64,000 bases of DNA from positions 11,832,001 through 11,896,000 of the forward strand of contig CM020507.1 of assembly GCA_009823395.1 (NCBI GenBank), in the 5' to 3' direction. Shown here piece after piece: positions 22,628 through 34,862 of this stretch. This stretch comes from Thamnaconus septentrionalis. Taxonomy: Eukaryota; Chordata; Actinopteri; Tetraodontiformes; Monacanthidae. Position numbers and translations under genes: made by a program. The notes beneath the pieces were generated by a model. It did not search any database. It saw only the letters and a program-made list of their open reading frames with translations, and was not told where the DNA came from. How positions within the stretch are numbered: position 1 is the first letter of the stretch; each line of letters begins with the position of its first letter.

Positions 22628-24956
22628 ACACACATTATCCAAACAAATGTTCTCTAACGTGCTAAATCCTCAACCTCTAACTGTGTGTTTCCCACCAAAG
22701 TGGCAATGGCTATATTATCGCTATGTGATGAACTGGCAACTTGTAGCACTGCCTTCAACACCAGTGAGCCGGGACAGGCCACCCAGAGTGCAGGAGGAGA
22801 AATTAAAGCTTCCCTTGAAAACCGCCAGGCAGAATGTTCAATTTCATCATTCAGAAACTTTAACTTTGATGTCCAAAATGAGAACTGAAAAAGAAAAATC
22901 CTCTACTTTGTAAGATGCAATTCTGATTCAAAGGGAGCTTACCAGGTTGTTATTGTTTGATGATGATGAAGACATTCAGGAAGACCACCCATGTGAGTCA
23001 GAGTATAAACAGAGGAGGTTGCCAAGCTTCAGTGCGCCGGGGTGCTGACTTCCAGCAGGCCACCGGAGCACACGTGCCTGCAGGTCCAAGCTGTCAGGTG
23101 CATCGGCTGGTGTAAGGATGGGGGGATAACTCGGGATGACAGAGTGAGAGGAGCACCATCGGACCTCCCCAAAGTTTTCTTCACAGTTTCACAACCAACA
23201 CAACCAACATAACTGGAATAGTAGACGTGGTCCTGAATCATAAACCTCACCGCATGTCTCTTCAATCTGTCATTTTCCCACTCGAGCATCGTCGTCAACT
23301 GAGGATTCCCTGTCCTGAATGACTCACTACAAACATACTTTAGGTAATGCAAAGTAATAGTGTGCCTTGTTGAATTGCACGTCAGGACTTCTGCCCCACA
23401 CGGCCTCTTATGTACAGCCTGCCTTTGCTTATTTCTCAATGGAGAAGCATCAGTGTTGATGTTTTGGTCAGTCGATCACAATCACAGAAACAGCAAAAAC
23501 AATAAAAAGTAAAACCTACGATGCAAAAACAGGGACATAGTTGCAATAGACACTAATATCATTTCTGTTCTATTACAACTCTTGCAAATTAAATGTGGTC
23601 ATCACATGCAAATGCATGTGGGGTTTCAAAACATAATAGAATAATACATTAACAGACAACAACGCAGGGCCATATCGGTGTCTGTCTGCCTGCTGGCAGA
23701 GCTGCGGGCCAGGGCCATCATGCACATGTCCATGTATGATTAGAGTCGACGGGCTCCGACAGGCACCACGGAACACGATAGAGGCTCCTGTCAGTCTGAT
23801 GTTCTTCTGCCCGTGTGTGCCGATGCACATTGACAGGACTGTATGTTGGAGAAGGCCAGTGTTTGTGCTTAGGTAGTTGGCCCTCAGGGACCCGGGGTCC
23901 CTGCTGAGCAACCATTGCTTCTTCCCCCACCCCACCCCCACACAGCTGTTTGCTTACTACTCGTCAGACATCTTGCATCTGAAGAAATGAGGAGGTGTGA
24001 AGGACCAAGAGTTTTACAGAGCCAATAAAACAGAGCAAGTAAAAGGTGTTGTCATTTCCCAGGCTTCAGGCAAGAGCCTAGTCACAGGACACCAGACAGT
24101 GCAGCCACTACTTGGCTTTTATAGGTGACAACTTCATGGCGATGCTCGATCGCTCGATCGTATCCATTTCCCAACAGCATTTCCATTTGCAGCACCTTAT
24201 GTCTTCAAACCTGCGTGGTCTTTGCTCTGGAAGCCATTTGGAAGTGCTCTGTGCTAAAAGCGGTGGATTTGATTACAAAGACGTTCTATTAGGTTTTTTC
24301 CTAATGACTGACTGTTAAGATGAAGGGATTCTATTCTGCTGTCCTCGCCAAACTGTATTAGCACAGCATCAGGAAGCCAAGATGGCCCAAAGAGGTATTT
24401 ATAGCTGTCTGTATTAAACTCTTGGAAGTTCAGCTGGGTTTCCCACTAGCTTCTTTCCCCCCTACTAGTTTAAACTGTCTGGATACATTCAGTCTCTTAA
24501 GCAACTGTTAAGCTGGTATTGCTTCCTGTTTTCTTCTGTTCTCTTCTTGGTTCTCCACTTTCATGAGCAGCTTGCAGCAGTTGCTCTCTGGTTTCACACA
24601 TCTGACAGGAAACTAACCATGGAATCTCTATTCCAAATAATAACAACAATGGTTGGATTAAATAAAAAGTTTCAAAAAGCTGTGCAGTCCATGCACAATG
24701 CATTGTGAAAGCTCAACACAATCACTGACATTTAGTAAGAATAAACACATTAATCTGTTTAGCCTTTCACCAGAAAAAAAACACCATACAAAACAAACAA
24801 ACATACGCTCTTGTCTTTGTGGAATACTATAATAAAATATATTACACTATAATGAAAATAAAAGTATAAAAGTTACAAAAATTTGCAGAATATTAAATTA
24901 TTTATAAATAAAATAAAATAAACAAACAAACACATTTAAAAATTAGATAAGTGAGT

Positions 24957-24995
24957 GAGTAAATAAATAAATAAATAAATGAATAAATAAATAAA
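24957..24995. repeat. (AAAT)n tetranucleotide repeat
   Basis: Nine or so AAAT/AATA units with one AATG interruption, in the sgsm1-slc6a4b spacer. Confidence 0.9.
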
Positions 24996-25601
24996 AATTG
25001 AGTGAAGTTTGGTGGATACATGAGAGGAAGAAGAAGAATCTATTGCGATTTTGAGACATGCATCATGATCGATAACATGAAACTATTTCAACAGATTATG
25101 CTGGTTCATCTTATTTTTACTGGCGACTGAATCAATTTGTGAGTCAGTGTCATTCAAACTAAGTCTCGCTGCTATTCTTGGCCACGCCTCCTGTGAAAAA
25201 GAGATCGTTGATACCAACGGGACTAGTCTAAAAAGAAGGCTAAATATATACAAATAATAATGAAAAATATTTTGTGGCATAACTGATCTCTGATTGAAAC
25301 ATATCGTGACGAAAAAAATTCTGCTTACTGTTGCTGGTGCTATCAGACAATGCAAGGGGTTCGTTGTTATAGACCATCCAATAACGCATGAGGTCTCGAG
25401 TGAAGTTTGGAGTTGAGAGCTACTGTCAGGGGAAGGCAGACTGAGTGACCTGCCTCCACCCACAGGTATCTCCACCCACTCCTCCCACTCGGCCCTGTCA
25501 TCACTCCAGCTGCATCCATCCATCCAACCATCCTTTCATCCATCCATCATCGTCCTCCTCCTCCTCCTCTGCGCTTCTCACGCTGACTTTTCCCCAGTCC
25601 G

Positions 25602-28600
25602 ATGGCCCACCAGGACAGCGCAGCCATGGCCAACAGTTTGACTCACCACGGCTCCCCAAACAACGCCGTCCCGGTGCCGGCCATCACGCAGACGGACTCC
25701 CGGGACAAATGGAGCAAGAAGATGGATTTCCTCCTGTCAGTCATTGGATTCGCGGTGGATTTGGGGAACGTTTGGAGGTTCCCGTACGTTTGTTATCAGA
25801 ACGGCGGCGGTAAGTTGAGCGTTATAATCACTTTCATAGTTTGCTTTTTTACGTGATGTCAAATTTAAAAACAGAGGGAAATGGGTTACGACTGCGCATC
25901 TGGCGACAGAAACTGTCCGTGGTTCTGAAGTGCGCATCAGTTGGCTTCACGTCAACACAAAACTTTTCTTACGACACTGTCTGTTTTTTACGTTCTAGTT
26001 TTTTTTTTTTTTCCCCCAATCCTTATTTTCGCCCGATCATAGCAGCTAAATAATTTTCTCTACTAATAAAAGTGCAATAAATGAAGATTTCGGGGAAACG
26101 GATTTTTTCCGTCTCTCCATGAACTGCTTTAGTTATTCATCGATCTTCGAGGCTGTTTATTTTAAATGAGACAACTAAGATTAGATGATATTTCAGGGTT
26201 TTATTTCATACCTTTAAAAAAGATATAAAAATACATACTGATTATTACGAAAATTATTTTTGCAAAAAAAAAAAATCAAATGTATCGATTGTATGTCGGA
26301 CTAATATTAAACTTTAAAGATTCTGCAATGTTGTGCCAAATGCAAATTTCACTCCTTCAAATGTAAATTTGAAGGAAATATAATTCAGCATCATGATCAC
26401 ATGATCTAAATTAATTTTCAGAGGTTACATTTAGAATATTTTTCATATGAATGAATAGCAGCCATGAATCTGTCAACTCTTGCGTGCAACAGCCCTGTGA
26501 GACCTTGTGCATCTCTGTCCAGGTGCTTTCCTCATCCCGTACATTTTGATGGCCATCTTTGGCGGTGTGCCGCTCTTCTACATGGAGCTGGCGCTTGGAC
26601 AGTTCCACAGAACTGGAGCCATCTCCATATGGAAACACATCTGTCCCATTTTCAAAGGTGAGGTGACGATAAGCCGTTGATAAGGCAAAGAAAAAAGTCC
26701 AAGTGCAATTGACTGCGTTATTGTCATTCTGCTCCATCATTCTCCCCTGCGCCAGGTATTGGATACGCAATATGTATCATCGCGCTGTACGTGTCCTTCT
26801 ACTACAACACCATCATCGCCTGGGCCCTCTTCTACTTCTACTCGTCCTTCTCCAGCATCTTGCCCTGGACCAACTGCGACAACGCGTGGAACACCCCACA
26901 CTGCACCGACTATTTCGGGAAGGACAACATCACTTGGACCAATTCCTCCAGGTCTCCGGCAGAGGAATTTTACACGTAAGTGCATGTAAGTGAGAGTAAC
27001 AGGAGCCACATGTATAAATAGCTTGACAGTAATACTCTATGCAAACATTTTCGAGCGAGCAACGTTGACGTGGGGAAGTAAAAAGTCAGCGGAGCTGCGG
27101 TGATTCATGCGTTTCATCTCGGCAGGAGGAACGTTCTGGAGCTCCACAAGTCCTCGGGGCTGAGGAACGTCGGAGGGGTTCGCTGGCAGTTGATGTTGTG
27201 CCTTTTTCTCATTTTCACCATCGTATACTTCAGCCTCTGGAAAGGGGTGAAAACTTCAGGGAAGGTACCACGTCATTCTGTAAAAAAAAACAAAAAACTT
27301 CCACTGCTGTCAGCACCCCCTCCCCCATTTCCTGAATTCCCCATTTCATCCACTCCAGGTAGTGTGGGTGACCGCCACCTTGCCCTACATCGTGCTTTTC
27401 ATCCTGCTGATAAGAGGCGCCACTCTGCCAGGAGCCTGGAGAGGTGTAGTGTTTTACCTTAAACCCCAATGGGGGAAGCTCCTGGAAACCAGTGTAAGTG
27501 GTGCAAAGTTGGTCTGCTGAACTAGTTTGTCAGCATCAATTGATGAAATGACGGTCAATGTCTTTTAAAAGCAGGGCGTTCGTATAAAACGACCCCCTAC
27601 CTGCAAATCAAAAAGGAGTTGTTGCCTTGTGAAGAGTCGCCTCAGCTGATGCAATCATGTGAAGGATTATAGGAAGAACAAAAAACGGCCTTCACGAGGG
27701 ACAAACAATGATGTCTGGATTTAACAGCAAAATCTCACGTGTAGTTCTATTCTGAGATGCATGGACAAGGAAATTGATTTCCCACAGTCCTGCAAACACT
27801 TGCTGCATCAATTGGCTAATTGAATTACGCATTAAGATTTCCAGGCATGATGGGCTGGAATTTAACATATTTAGCCTGATTCACTTTCTTAGAATATGAC
27901 TCTCTGTCTCTGTCTCTCTCTCTATATATATATGTATAATTATATTTTTCCCGAACACCTTCCTTTCAGTTTCGCCGCTGCCCAGTTGATCAACATGTGT
28001 CAGTGCTGCCGCTGGAGAGGAATATGGATGAGATGAAATGAGATGCATAAATAAGCCACAGAGCAGGATAATAAGATGCATAATTGGTTTAGATTTTCTG
28101 CCCATTAACAAAGCCCCCCTCTCCTGTCTGCCTCACCCACTGATATCCAATGCTGCTCTCTTCTTTTTACCCGCCGAACGGCTGCTCCTCTTCAGATCTC
28201 CCTGCCTACAGCTGTGAGGCCACTGCATCTCGGTCCGACTCAAACTCAAAACACCTCTCGGCTGAGTCAATTGCATAGTCAGGAGAAAGGCCACTTAATA
28301 AGTAATTAAAAAAATATATATCTCATCATCTGATTGAGTAGGAAAAACGTCTATAAAAGAGAAACAGTTTTGTTGTGCTGTTCAGCACCCATAGCAACCT
28401 CCAGCACCGCACTCAGGAGCCCTGGGTGGAATAACATCCCGTTTCTGTCAAACCTTGTGTCTTTTGAAGGTGTGGGTGGATGCTGCTGCTCAGATATTCT
28501 TCTCCCTTGGGCCCGGGTTCGGGGTGCTCCTGGCTCTCTCCAGCTACAATCCCTTCACAAATAACTGCTACCGGTAAGAAGTGAGACAGGCGGCTGACTC

Positions 28601-31052
28601 ATACAAAATCACATCTGTGGCTCGAGCGCAGGATTTGCAGGGGGTGGACGCTGAGGCTTCATGATAATAAAAAAAAAAGAAGGACCAAACATCTGTACCT
28701 TTTCTGCACTTTTCTGGGATAAATAGTCGCCCTTGCTGCTGAAAAACAAAAACAAAAAACGAGTTTAATGGCTTTGGTGCACAAGATGCAGCCAAAACCA
28801 CCCCAGCAACAGGGGCTGTTTGCTGCTTGTGAGGTGAATGAGATGCTATGATAGAAGGCAGGAGCGCTGAATACTACGCCGTGGATAAATGCCAAGCAGA
28901 ACACTGGAGGATACAAACATTGGCTTCTAGTATGACTAATAACATGAATGTGTGGGTGTGTGGGTGTGTGTCTAAGACAGAGAGGCTAATGCAATTAGTA
29001 AACAGCTGTACAGTAAATACATAGAACATGGACAGAAAGAAGAACATGCTGCCGTAATTTGATTTCATTTCTAACTTCAATAACCAAGTTAGATGCGCAG
29101 CCAGATGCTGTGTGGATGATGTTTGTTTTTAGAAAATATATAGTTTCTAACACATATGATGGCAGTTTGAAAAAACCCTGACCAAGTTTTGCAAGGTTTA
29201 TGATGAATGATTTGAGGACTTATTTAACTGTGAAAGCTCTAGGAGAACCCAATGCTCTTATGGTCCCAGAACCAATTAGGTTTGGTTTAGCTTTTAGACT
29301 TTGGGTTGAACTGGCTAAACTGTCATTCAGTTACCTTTCAAGTTTCCCCTCCCCTTTCAAACACCTTTTCAGTGGGCTATTGTATGTTGAAAATGATACC
29401 ATGTGCCAGACATTCATGACACAAGACTTTGCTACAGACAGTCAGATGACTTTGGAACCTCTCTAATAGAGAGTAGAGTGTTGACAGTTTTTGAGATACA
29501 TGCCCTCATCAGTGGTGGTACCTTCTTCTCAACAGCGATGCCATCGTGACGAGCTTTGTGAACTGCATGACCAGCTTCCTGTCTGGGTTTGTCATCTTCA
29601 CCGTGCTGGGCTACATGGCGGAGATGAGGAAGGTGGAGGTGGAGGATGTGGCCAAGGATAAAGGTTAGGATACAGGCGTCAAATCCAAAATCCTACCATG
29701 TGACATGACACATGCAGCAGATCATCTAAAAAAACTCTCCTGCTTTTAGGGCCCAGTTTACTCTTCATAACCTACCCAGAAGCCATTGCTAACATGATGG
29801 GCTCCACCTTCTTTGCGATTATCTTCTTCGTGATGATGATCACGCTGGGGCTGGACAGCACGGTATTAACCAAGTGAATGAATGTAGTACTGATACTGTC
29901 TGACTGATGAGTGATGCAGCTTGGACTAAAAATATTCGAAAGAGACAGCTGTGGGGTAGTTTTCAGGCTATGTAGCCTTTTTTCTCATTTGATGTGGGAA
30001 ACATGTCAAATCTTCAGCCCAGTGATGTTTGTCCTGAACTCTGTTTTCTCAGTTCGGTGGGCTGGAGGCCATAATCACCGCCGTGATGGATGAGTTCCCG
30101 GATCAATTATACCACAGACGGGAACTTTTCGTCCTGTGCTTGGTTGTGGTCTGTTTCTTGGGCTCTCTCAGCACCCTTACCAATGCAAGTTTCACACTGA
30201 AAAACAAGATAGAAGAGTCATGTCCCTTAAATCCCAGTTGACCAGACTGAACTGAATACTCCTGACAGGGTGGTGCCTACGTGGTGAAGCTGCTGGAAGA
30301 GTTTGGAGTGGGAAGCTCCATCATTGCCGTGGGTTTCCTTGAGGCCATCGCGGTTTCTTGGTTCTATGGTAAACGTCGATCACCCACAGCAGACAGTTAA
30401 CCACAGTATTGTCATTTAAAGAACAAACACAGCCAACTCTCAGGTTTATTTATTTCCCCCCTCAATTAGGTATCAGCAGGTTCAGCAGTGATGTTCAGGC
30501 CATGCTCGGCAAAGCCCCAGGATTGTTCTGGAGGGTGTGCTGGGTGGCTATCAGTCCAGCATTCTTGGCGGTAAGACGCATGAAACCCAAGTGTGTTTAA
30601 ATTAGGTTTTTACTACAAAAACAAAACTATATCGTATATCGTTGCTGTGAACAAAGTCAAATTATACGCATTTATGTGTACAAAATTAAACAGCCATTCC
30701 ATTTGTTTTGTACTATTCAGCCATCTTGTACCTTCTGTGTAATATCTGAGTATGTGACACATTACAGCAATGCTTTAGTTTTTACAGTTCAGACTTTTAT
30801 ATTAAAATATATTCATCATATTTGAATTCTTTACGTCCCCCAACTCTTCTCAGTATATCATAGTGAGCTCCCTCCTCAAGAAGCCACAGCTTACATTGTT
30901 TGACCACAAGTACCCAGACTGGAGCATCACAGTTGGATACTTCATTGGCTTTTCATCCTTCATGTGGATCCCCATCTACATGGTCTACAAGCTGGTGTGG
31001 ACTCCTGGATCTCTCAAACAGGTCAGAAAACAAGCAAAAAAAAAACCCCAAC

Positions 31053-31131
<79 letters not shown>

Positions 31132-31306
31132 TTATATGTATATATATGTATATATATATGTATATATATATCCGTTGCAATAACCTTAAATATCATTCTA
31201 TCGTGTTTTGTTTTGTTTTCTGCAGAGGTTGGCAGTGTGCCTCAGACCAGAGAGGACCATACCGGAAATCCATAGTGACAGCCTCAACATGGTTTCTGTG
31301 CCATGA
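25602..31306 (+). CDS. slc6a4b: Sodium-dependent serotonin transporter (SERT paralogue b)
   Basis: An SLC6 (LeuT-fold) plasma-membrane symporter that returns serotonin to cells with Na+ and Cl-. Coding exons: 25602-25809, 26523-26657, 26756-26975, 27126-27264, 27359-27493, 28470-28573, 29536-29663, 29750-29862, 30053-30184, 30269-30368, 30470-30570, 30854-31021, 31226-31306. All phases join, giving 587 residues (human 630). The N terminus is about 45 residues shorter; the rest aligns almost without gaps. TM1 has [12 protein letters not shown], with the amine-binding Asp at residue 53 (human D98). The TM6 motif FFSLGPGFG and TM8 motif TLGLDST are intact. The extracellular-loop cysteines are kept (155 and 164), as is the NIT glycosylation site at 172. 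Residue 50 is Phe (human Y95) and 127 is Val (human I172). The intron after 30184 uses a GC donor. The paralogue letter rests on synteny beside ankrd13a/git2. Confidence 0.9.
31057..31171. repeat. (TA)n microsatellite in the last intron of slc6a4b
   Basis: About 37 uninterrupted TA units (to 31130) are followed by TATATG/TATATC variants. It begins about 35 bp after the donor of coding exon 12 and is likely length-polymorphic and unstable. Confidence 0.95.
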
Positions 31307-31783
31307 AAATAAAAAAAATTAAGAAATGTACCATAAAATATATAAAATACATCAGAAAATTAATCCGTACCATACCTGGAATTCATCATTCATAATACAT
31401 TTTTGAGTTATCAGACATCTTGACTGTTAACCTTTTCATGATATTGAACATGTGATTGTTTAGTTCCACTACTCACATTCTGCAAAGTGGCAAAAGCTGC
31501 TTTGTCCATAATTCTGAGAAGAACACGGCGTGTGCACATCCACATTAAAGTATGCAGAGTTTGCATGTTACTGTTTTACAGTGTTGCATTTGTGTGGGTG
31601 TATTTATAGAATCATTTTTGTTTTTCTCCTAATCCATTGCGTTCATTCTATTTCAAAAACAAAGCCACGGAAAAATGTATTTCTATGTGCTACGATCTGC
31701 TCTTTTCATCGATTGCGTGAGGTTTTTATTGAGAAGGTATTAGTGTTTTACTTGACAGTTCATATAGATCTTCGAAACAACCA

Positions 31784-31789
31784 AATAAA
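31784..31789 (+). promoter_or_regulatory. Candidate poly(A) signal of slc6a4b
   Basis: AATAAA lies 478 bp after the stop codon, in an AT-rich 3' region. An earlier AATAAA-like string overlaps the stop codon region (about 31308) and is less likely to be used. Confidence 0.45.
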
Positions 31790-31809
31790 GAAACTTTATT
31801 CAGCAAACT

Positions 31810-34639
31810 AATGATATATGGGTTGCCGTGTGATCAAATATTGAGAGTTTGATGTTGACTACTATATCCCATAGTTTTTCCCCAGTACAAGGGAATTAAA
31901 TGAGACCCAGTCTAAAACAACTTTATAAATTCTTGCAGTCCCTCCTAAATTTTCTTTGTATTGTACTAAATGTGTATTTATAGATCAAAGCATAAGATTT
32001 CATGCCAGTCTCTGGTGTAATACACTGCTCAGTGAGTATTTAAGGGAGATGTTAATTTATTGTAATTAGTTGATTTTACAATATCAGAAAATATTTATTT
32101 TAATGTCGGGTTATATTTGCAATATATACACTAGTGTGATTCAATGTTAGTTTATAATTCGATGGCTTAAAAATAACTCCTGTTTGCCTGTTTTGCCTTA
32201 ATCTGCCTGAATATAAAATTGTATGTATACAAATGGTAAAGGTTGTACTGATATTGTGCCTCTCCAGTGTTTTTCACTCTAAGACTGTTCCATGTTCAGG
32301 ACACACACAAAAATATCATTATATGTAATCTAAAAGTGCTTTTTACTCTGTTTAAGGGATTAAGGGATCATTTAGTCAGTCAAAGGATGAGGTATGATTT
32401 TTTTTCAGTCATTCCCAACCTGGTTTGTGGATTCTACAATTGCATATAAATTAACCATGTTATACATTGTACATGTCTTCTTTGTGTTTTCATTGCTGGT
32501 ATGAACACAAAAAGATGACTGGCGTTCAGGTCATTAGGTTCCACCATCTTTTCCACCTCTTTGTGAAAGTTTGAATATGCTCACCTCATTGTCCGTGTAA
32601 TGATGTTTCTACTGCTGTGGCTCACGTGTATTAATGTCCAATTAGCAAGCCAATGGAGCGGAGACACACACAGGCACGCATGCATATGCTCTTCATCTTT
32701 CCACAAGAGTGCCCTTCAGATCTTCACTTATTCAACTGTTTAGGTGTTCAGCGTTAGATAGTGGTTTGGATCATATGATTCCTCAGTGAGCCTCTGGATG
32801 ATGGACGTGCATACGTACATCAAAGGCCCTTTGTGTCACTGACTGCTATTGATGTGGAGCGCTGGCAAGCCCAGGGGACACATGAAAGAGAGACAGCTCG
32901 GCGGGTTGTTCTCGACCTGCTATTGACGGCTAACAGCACATGAAGGAAAACTCTAATGAAATCACGGCACCTTTCTTTATATAGCGCCGCACTGTAGAAA
33001 CATTTCAAAGGAAACTTTACATACATATCGCAAACTAGATCTCGCAAGTCAGTTGTTCTCACAGAGTGCAAGTACTAAGGCAACAGTGGGAAGAGATAAC
33101 TTCCTTTTATGAGGCAGCAACCTCAAGCAGATCTGGTCTGGTCTTTCAGGTGGTCTCAAGGATTGGTGGTGACTTACACGCATGTGTTGCATGTTTCACA
33201 TCCAAAACCTTTGAAAGTGAATCTATTAATAGTAGCATCTTGCAGCACAAAAGACAAAATGTAAGATACATAGCGGCAATAACAACTACAACTACCTTTT
33301 TCTAACAGAAGAAACAAGTAACAAAGTTAGTTTAAAAAGACCTCAGTCAAATATTGACCCTCCATTACTTTTTAATCTGCAGGTGAATAATTAGTGGGTC
33401 CATCTATTGGCATATCTTTGTCGGGCACTCTTGATAAGCCAAAAAAAAAAAAAGCAGACATGAGCATCCAACACTCTGCTCATGTCTCCTTGATTCTCAT
33501 CACATTTGCTTTTCCATTGGCAACATGGGATCAAACCAATTGTAGAAGAAATTAAAAAATAATTTATGAGATGTTTTTGACTAGTTGATGTTTGTGATTG
33601 CAATGAATTTAGTGGGCTGATCACAAATGGAACATTATGTAAGAGTTTGACACTTGAACCATATTTATGTAATCATCCATTTTGCTGTCAAGAATATGTG
33701 ATGTTTTTTCTTTCAATAAATTCATCCAGGAGACATTCCATTTTAAATTAAAACCAACGTGCATAACATTTACTCATGCTCATTAAGCTTCTCTGGTACA
33801 TAATTAAAAACAATAAGTGTTTGTGACTGTGTGAAAGCTTTAGTTTTATTGCGAGGGAAAAGGTAAAGGCCATAAACATCAGTCATGCAGAGTAATTAAA
33901 TAAGGACATAACCCCAAGGAGCTTGACCTTTATAAGTATTCTTTGTTGCTCTCTGACATTTCACGGGAAACGTGATGGAAGCATCGCACTTGTTTAATGG
34001 TTACCAGTAAAGGCGGGCGTTGGAGGATGTGTGTTGTATTTGACACTGTAAGTTTCTTGGCATTACCTGCAAAATTGTTGAGCTTATATTGTTAATTCAG
34101 TGACATTTCAGTTATCAATCAGGTGAGCTCACTAAATTACTTGTTGATCACAAGGAAAAAAAACTGAGAATCAAAAGGTAACCACGGAAGAAAAAATTAT
34201 TTCTGAGGCTGAGGAGTCCAGGATTTCATGTTCTCCTGGATATTTGTTCATGGGTAGTTGTTAATATTAGTTCATCAGTTTGCATCAATTTATACCTCAT
34301 CTGTTGTAAACCCATGGTTAGATAAGTCAAGTGATTTTGTAAGATGCTGACAGGTGTCAGCGGTAACTGAGATTTTACTTTTTTTCATATTTGTCAGCCC
34401 ACTGTGCTCTCCTAACCAACCATTAATTTAGGATTACGATTAAAAAAAAAATTGGATTATTTTTTTTTAAATGAGAACATGGAGATAATGGTTGGGAATA
34501 TAGCAATTAATTCAGACAAAATTTCGTCTTTTAGACGCAAAAATGCGTCTAAAATTCAATTTTATCCAACCTTGTTAAGTCATTGTTGATCATTATTGTG
34601 TCTTCACATAGATGAGTATCATTAATAACAATATATAAC
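31810..34639. other. Intergenic region between slc6a4b and the C12orf76-like gene
   Basis: The interval is AT-rich with only short open frames on both strands. Early parts may belong to a longer slc6a4b 3' UTR. I recognise no gene or structured RNA. A hAT-like transposon end is listed separately at the right edge. Confidence 0.55.
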
Positions 34640-34744
34640 TCAGAGAGTTTGTTATTTCGTGAGAGTCTAGCAAACCGGTAGCCCTTCATATGACAGACCC
34701 ATGAAGTAGCTACTAGCTAGTGCCAAAAAGGTTGGGGACTCCTG
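34640..34744. mobile_element. Terminal fragment of a hAT-like transposon
   Basis: Read on the minus strand from 34744 the sequence begins caggagtccccaacctttt and continues ggcactagctag. This resembles the conserved terminus of hAT (Charlie-type) elements. No convincing partner terminus or 8-bp duplication was found, so it is probably a truncated relic. Its outer end is 118 bp upstream of the start codon of the next gene. Confidence 0.45.
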
Positions 34745-34862
34745 CTCCAGAGCAACCATCCAAACAAGACGGGCTTTAGGACCCGGATCCTCGTTTGGAA
34801 AGAGACGCTACCCTCACTTCCAGCCCCCACCCTCCTCCTCCTCCTTCCTCTGCACCGCTGTG

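Larger units (their letters stand above)
22231..25597. other. Intergenic region between divergent sgsm1 and slc6a4b
   Basis: The 3.4-kb spacer contains a long CT/CA microsatellite (22488-22627) and an AAAT repeat (24957-24995). A CATC/TCC-rich run near 25510-25570 lies just before slc6a4b. The tract ttttccccag ending at 25597, four bases before the slc6a4b ATG triplet begins to be preceded by tccg, looks like a splice acceptor. A non-coding first exon is therefore likely somewhere here, as in mammalian SLC6A4. Open frames such as 23029-23439 on the minus strand match nothing I know. Confidence 0.55.

Noticed and set aside
22455..22913. Ser/Leu-rich 152-residue open frame
   Set aside because: It is produced by the CT/CA microsatellite and has no family similarity.
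23029..23941. Possible gene in the sgsm1-slc6a4b spacer
   Set aside because: Overlapping frames occur on the same strand, there is no recognised domain, and no plausible splice structure joins them.
30863..31322. Open frames with long Tyr-Ile repeats after slc6a4b exon 12
   Set aside because: They are translations of the TA microsatellite in the intron; the donor after CAG at 31021 ends the real exon.
32406..34744. A full-length 2.3-kb hAT element between 32406 and 34744
   Set aside because: The left candidate (cagtcattcccaacc) resembles the right end, but the 8-bp flanks do not match and no transposase remains between them.
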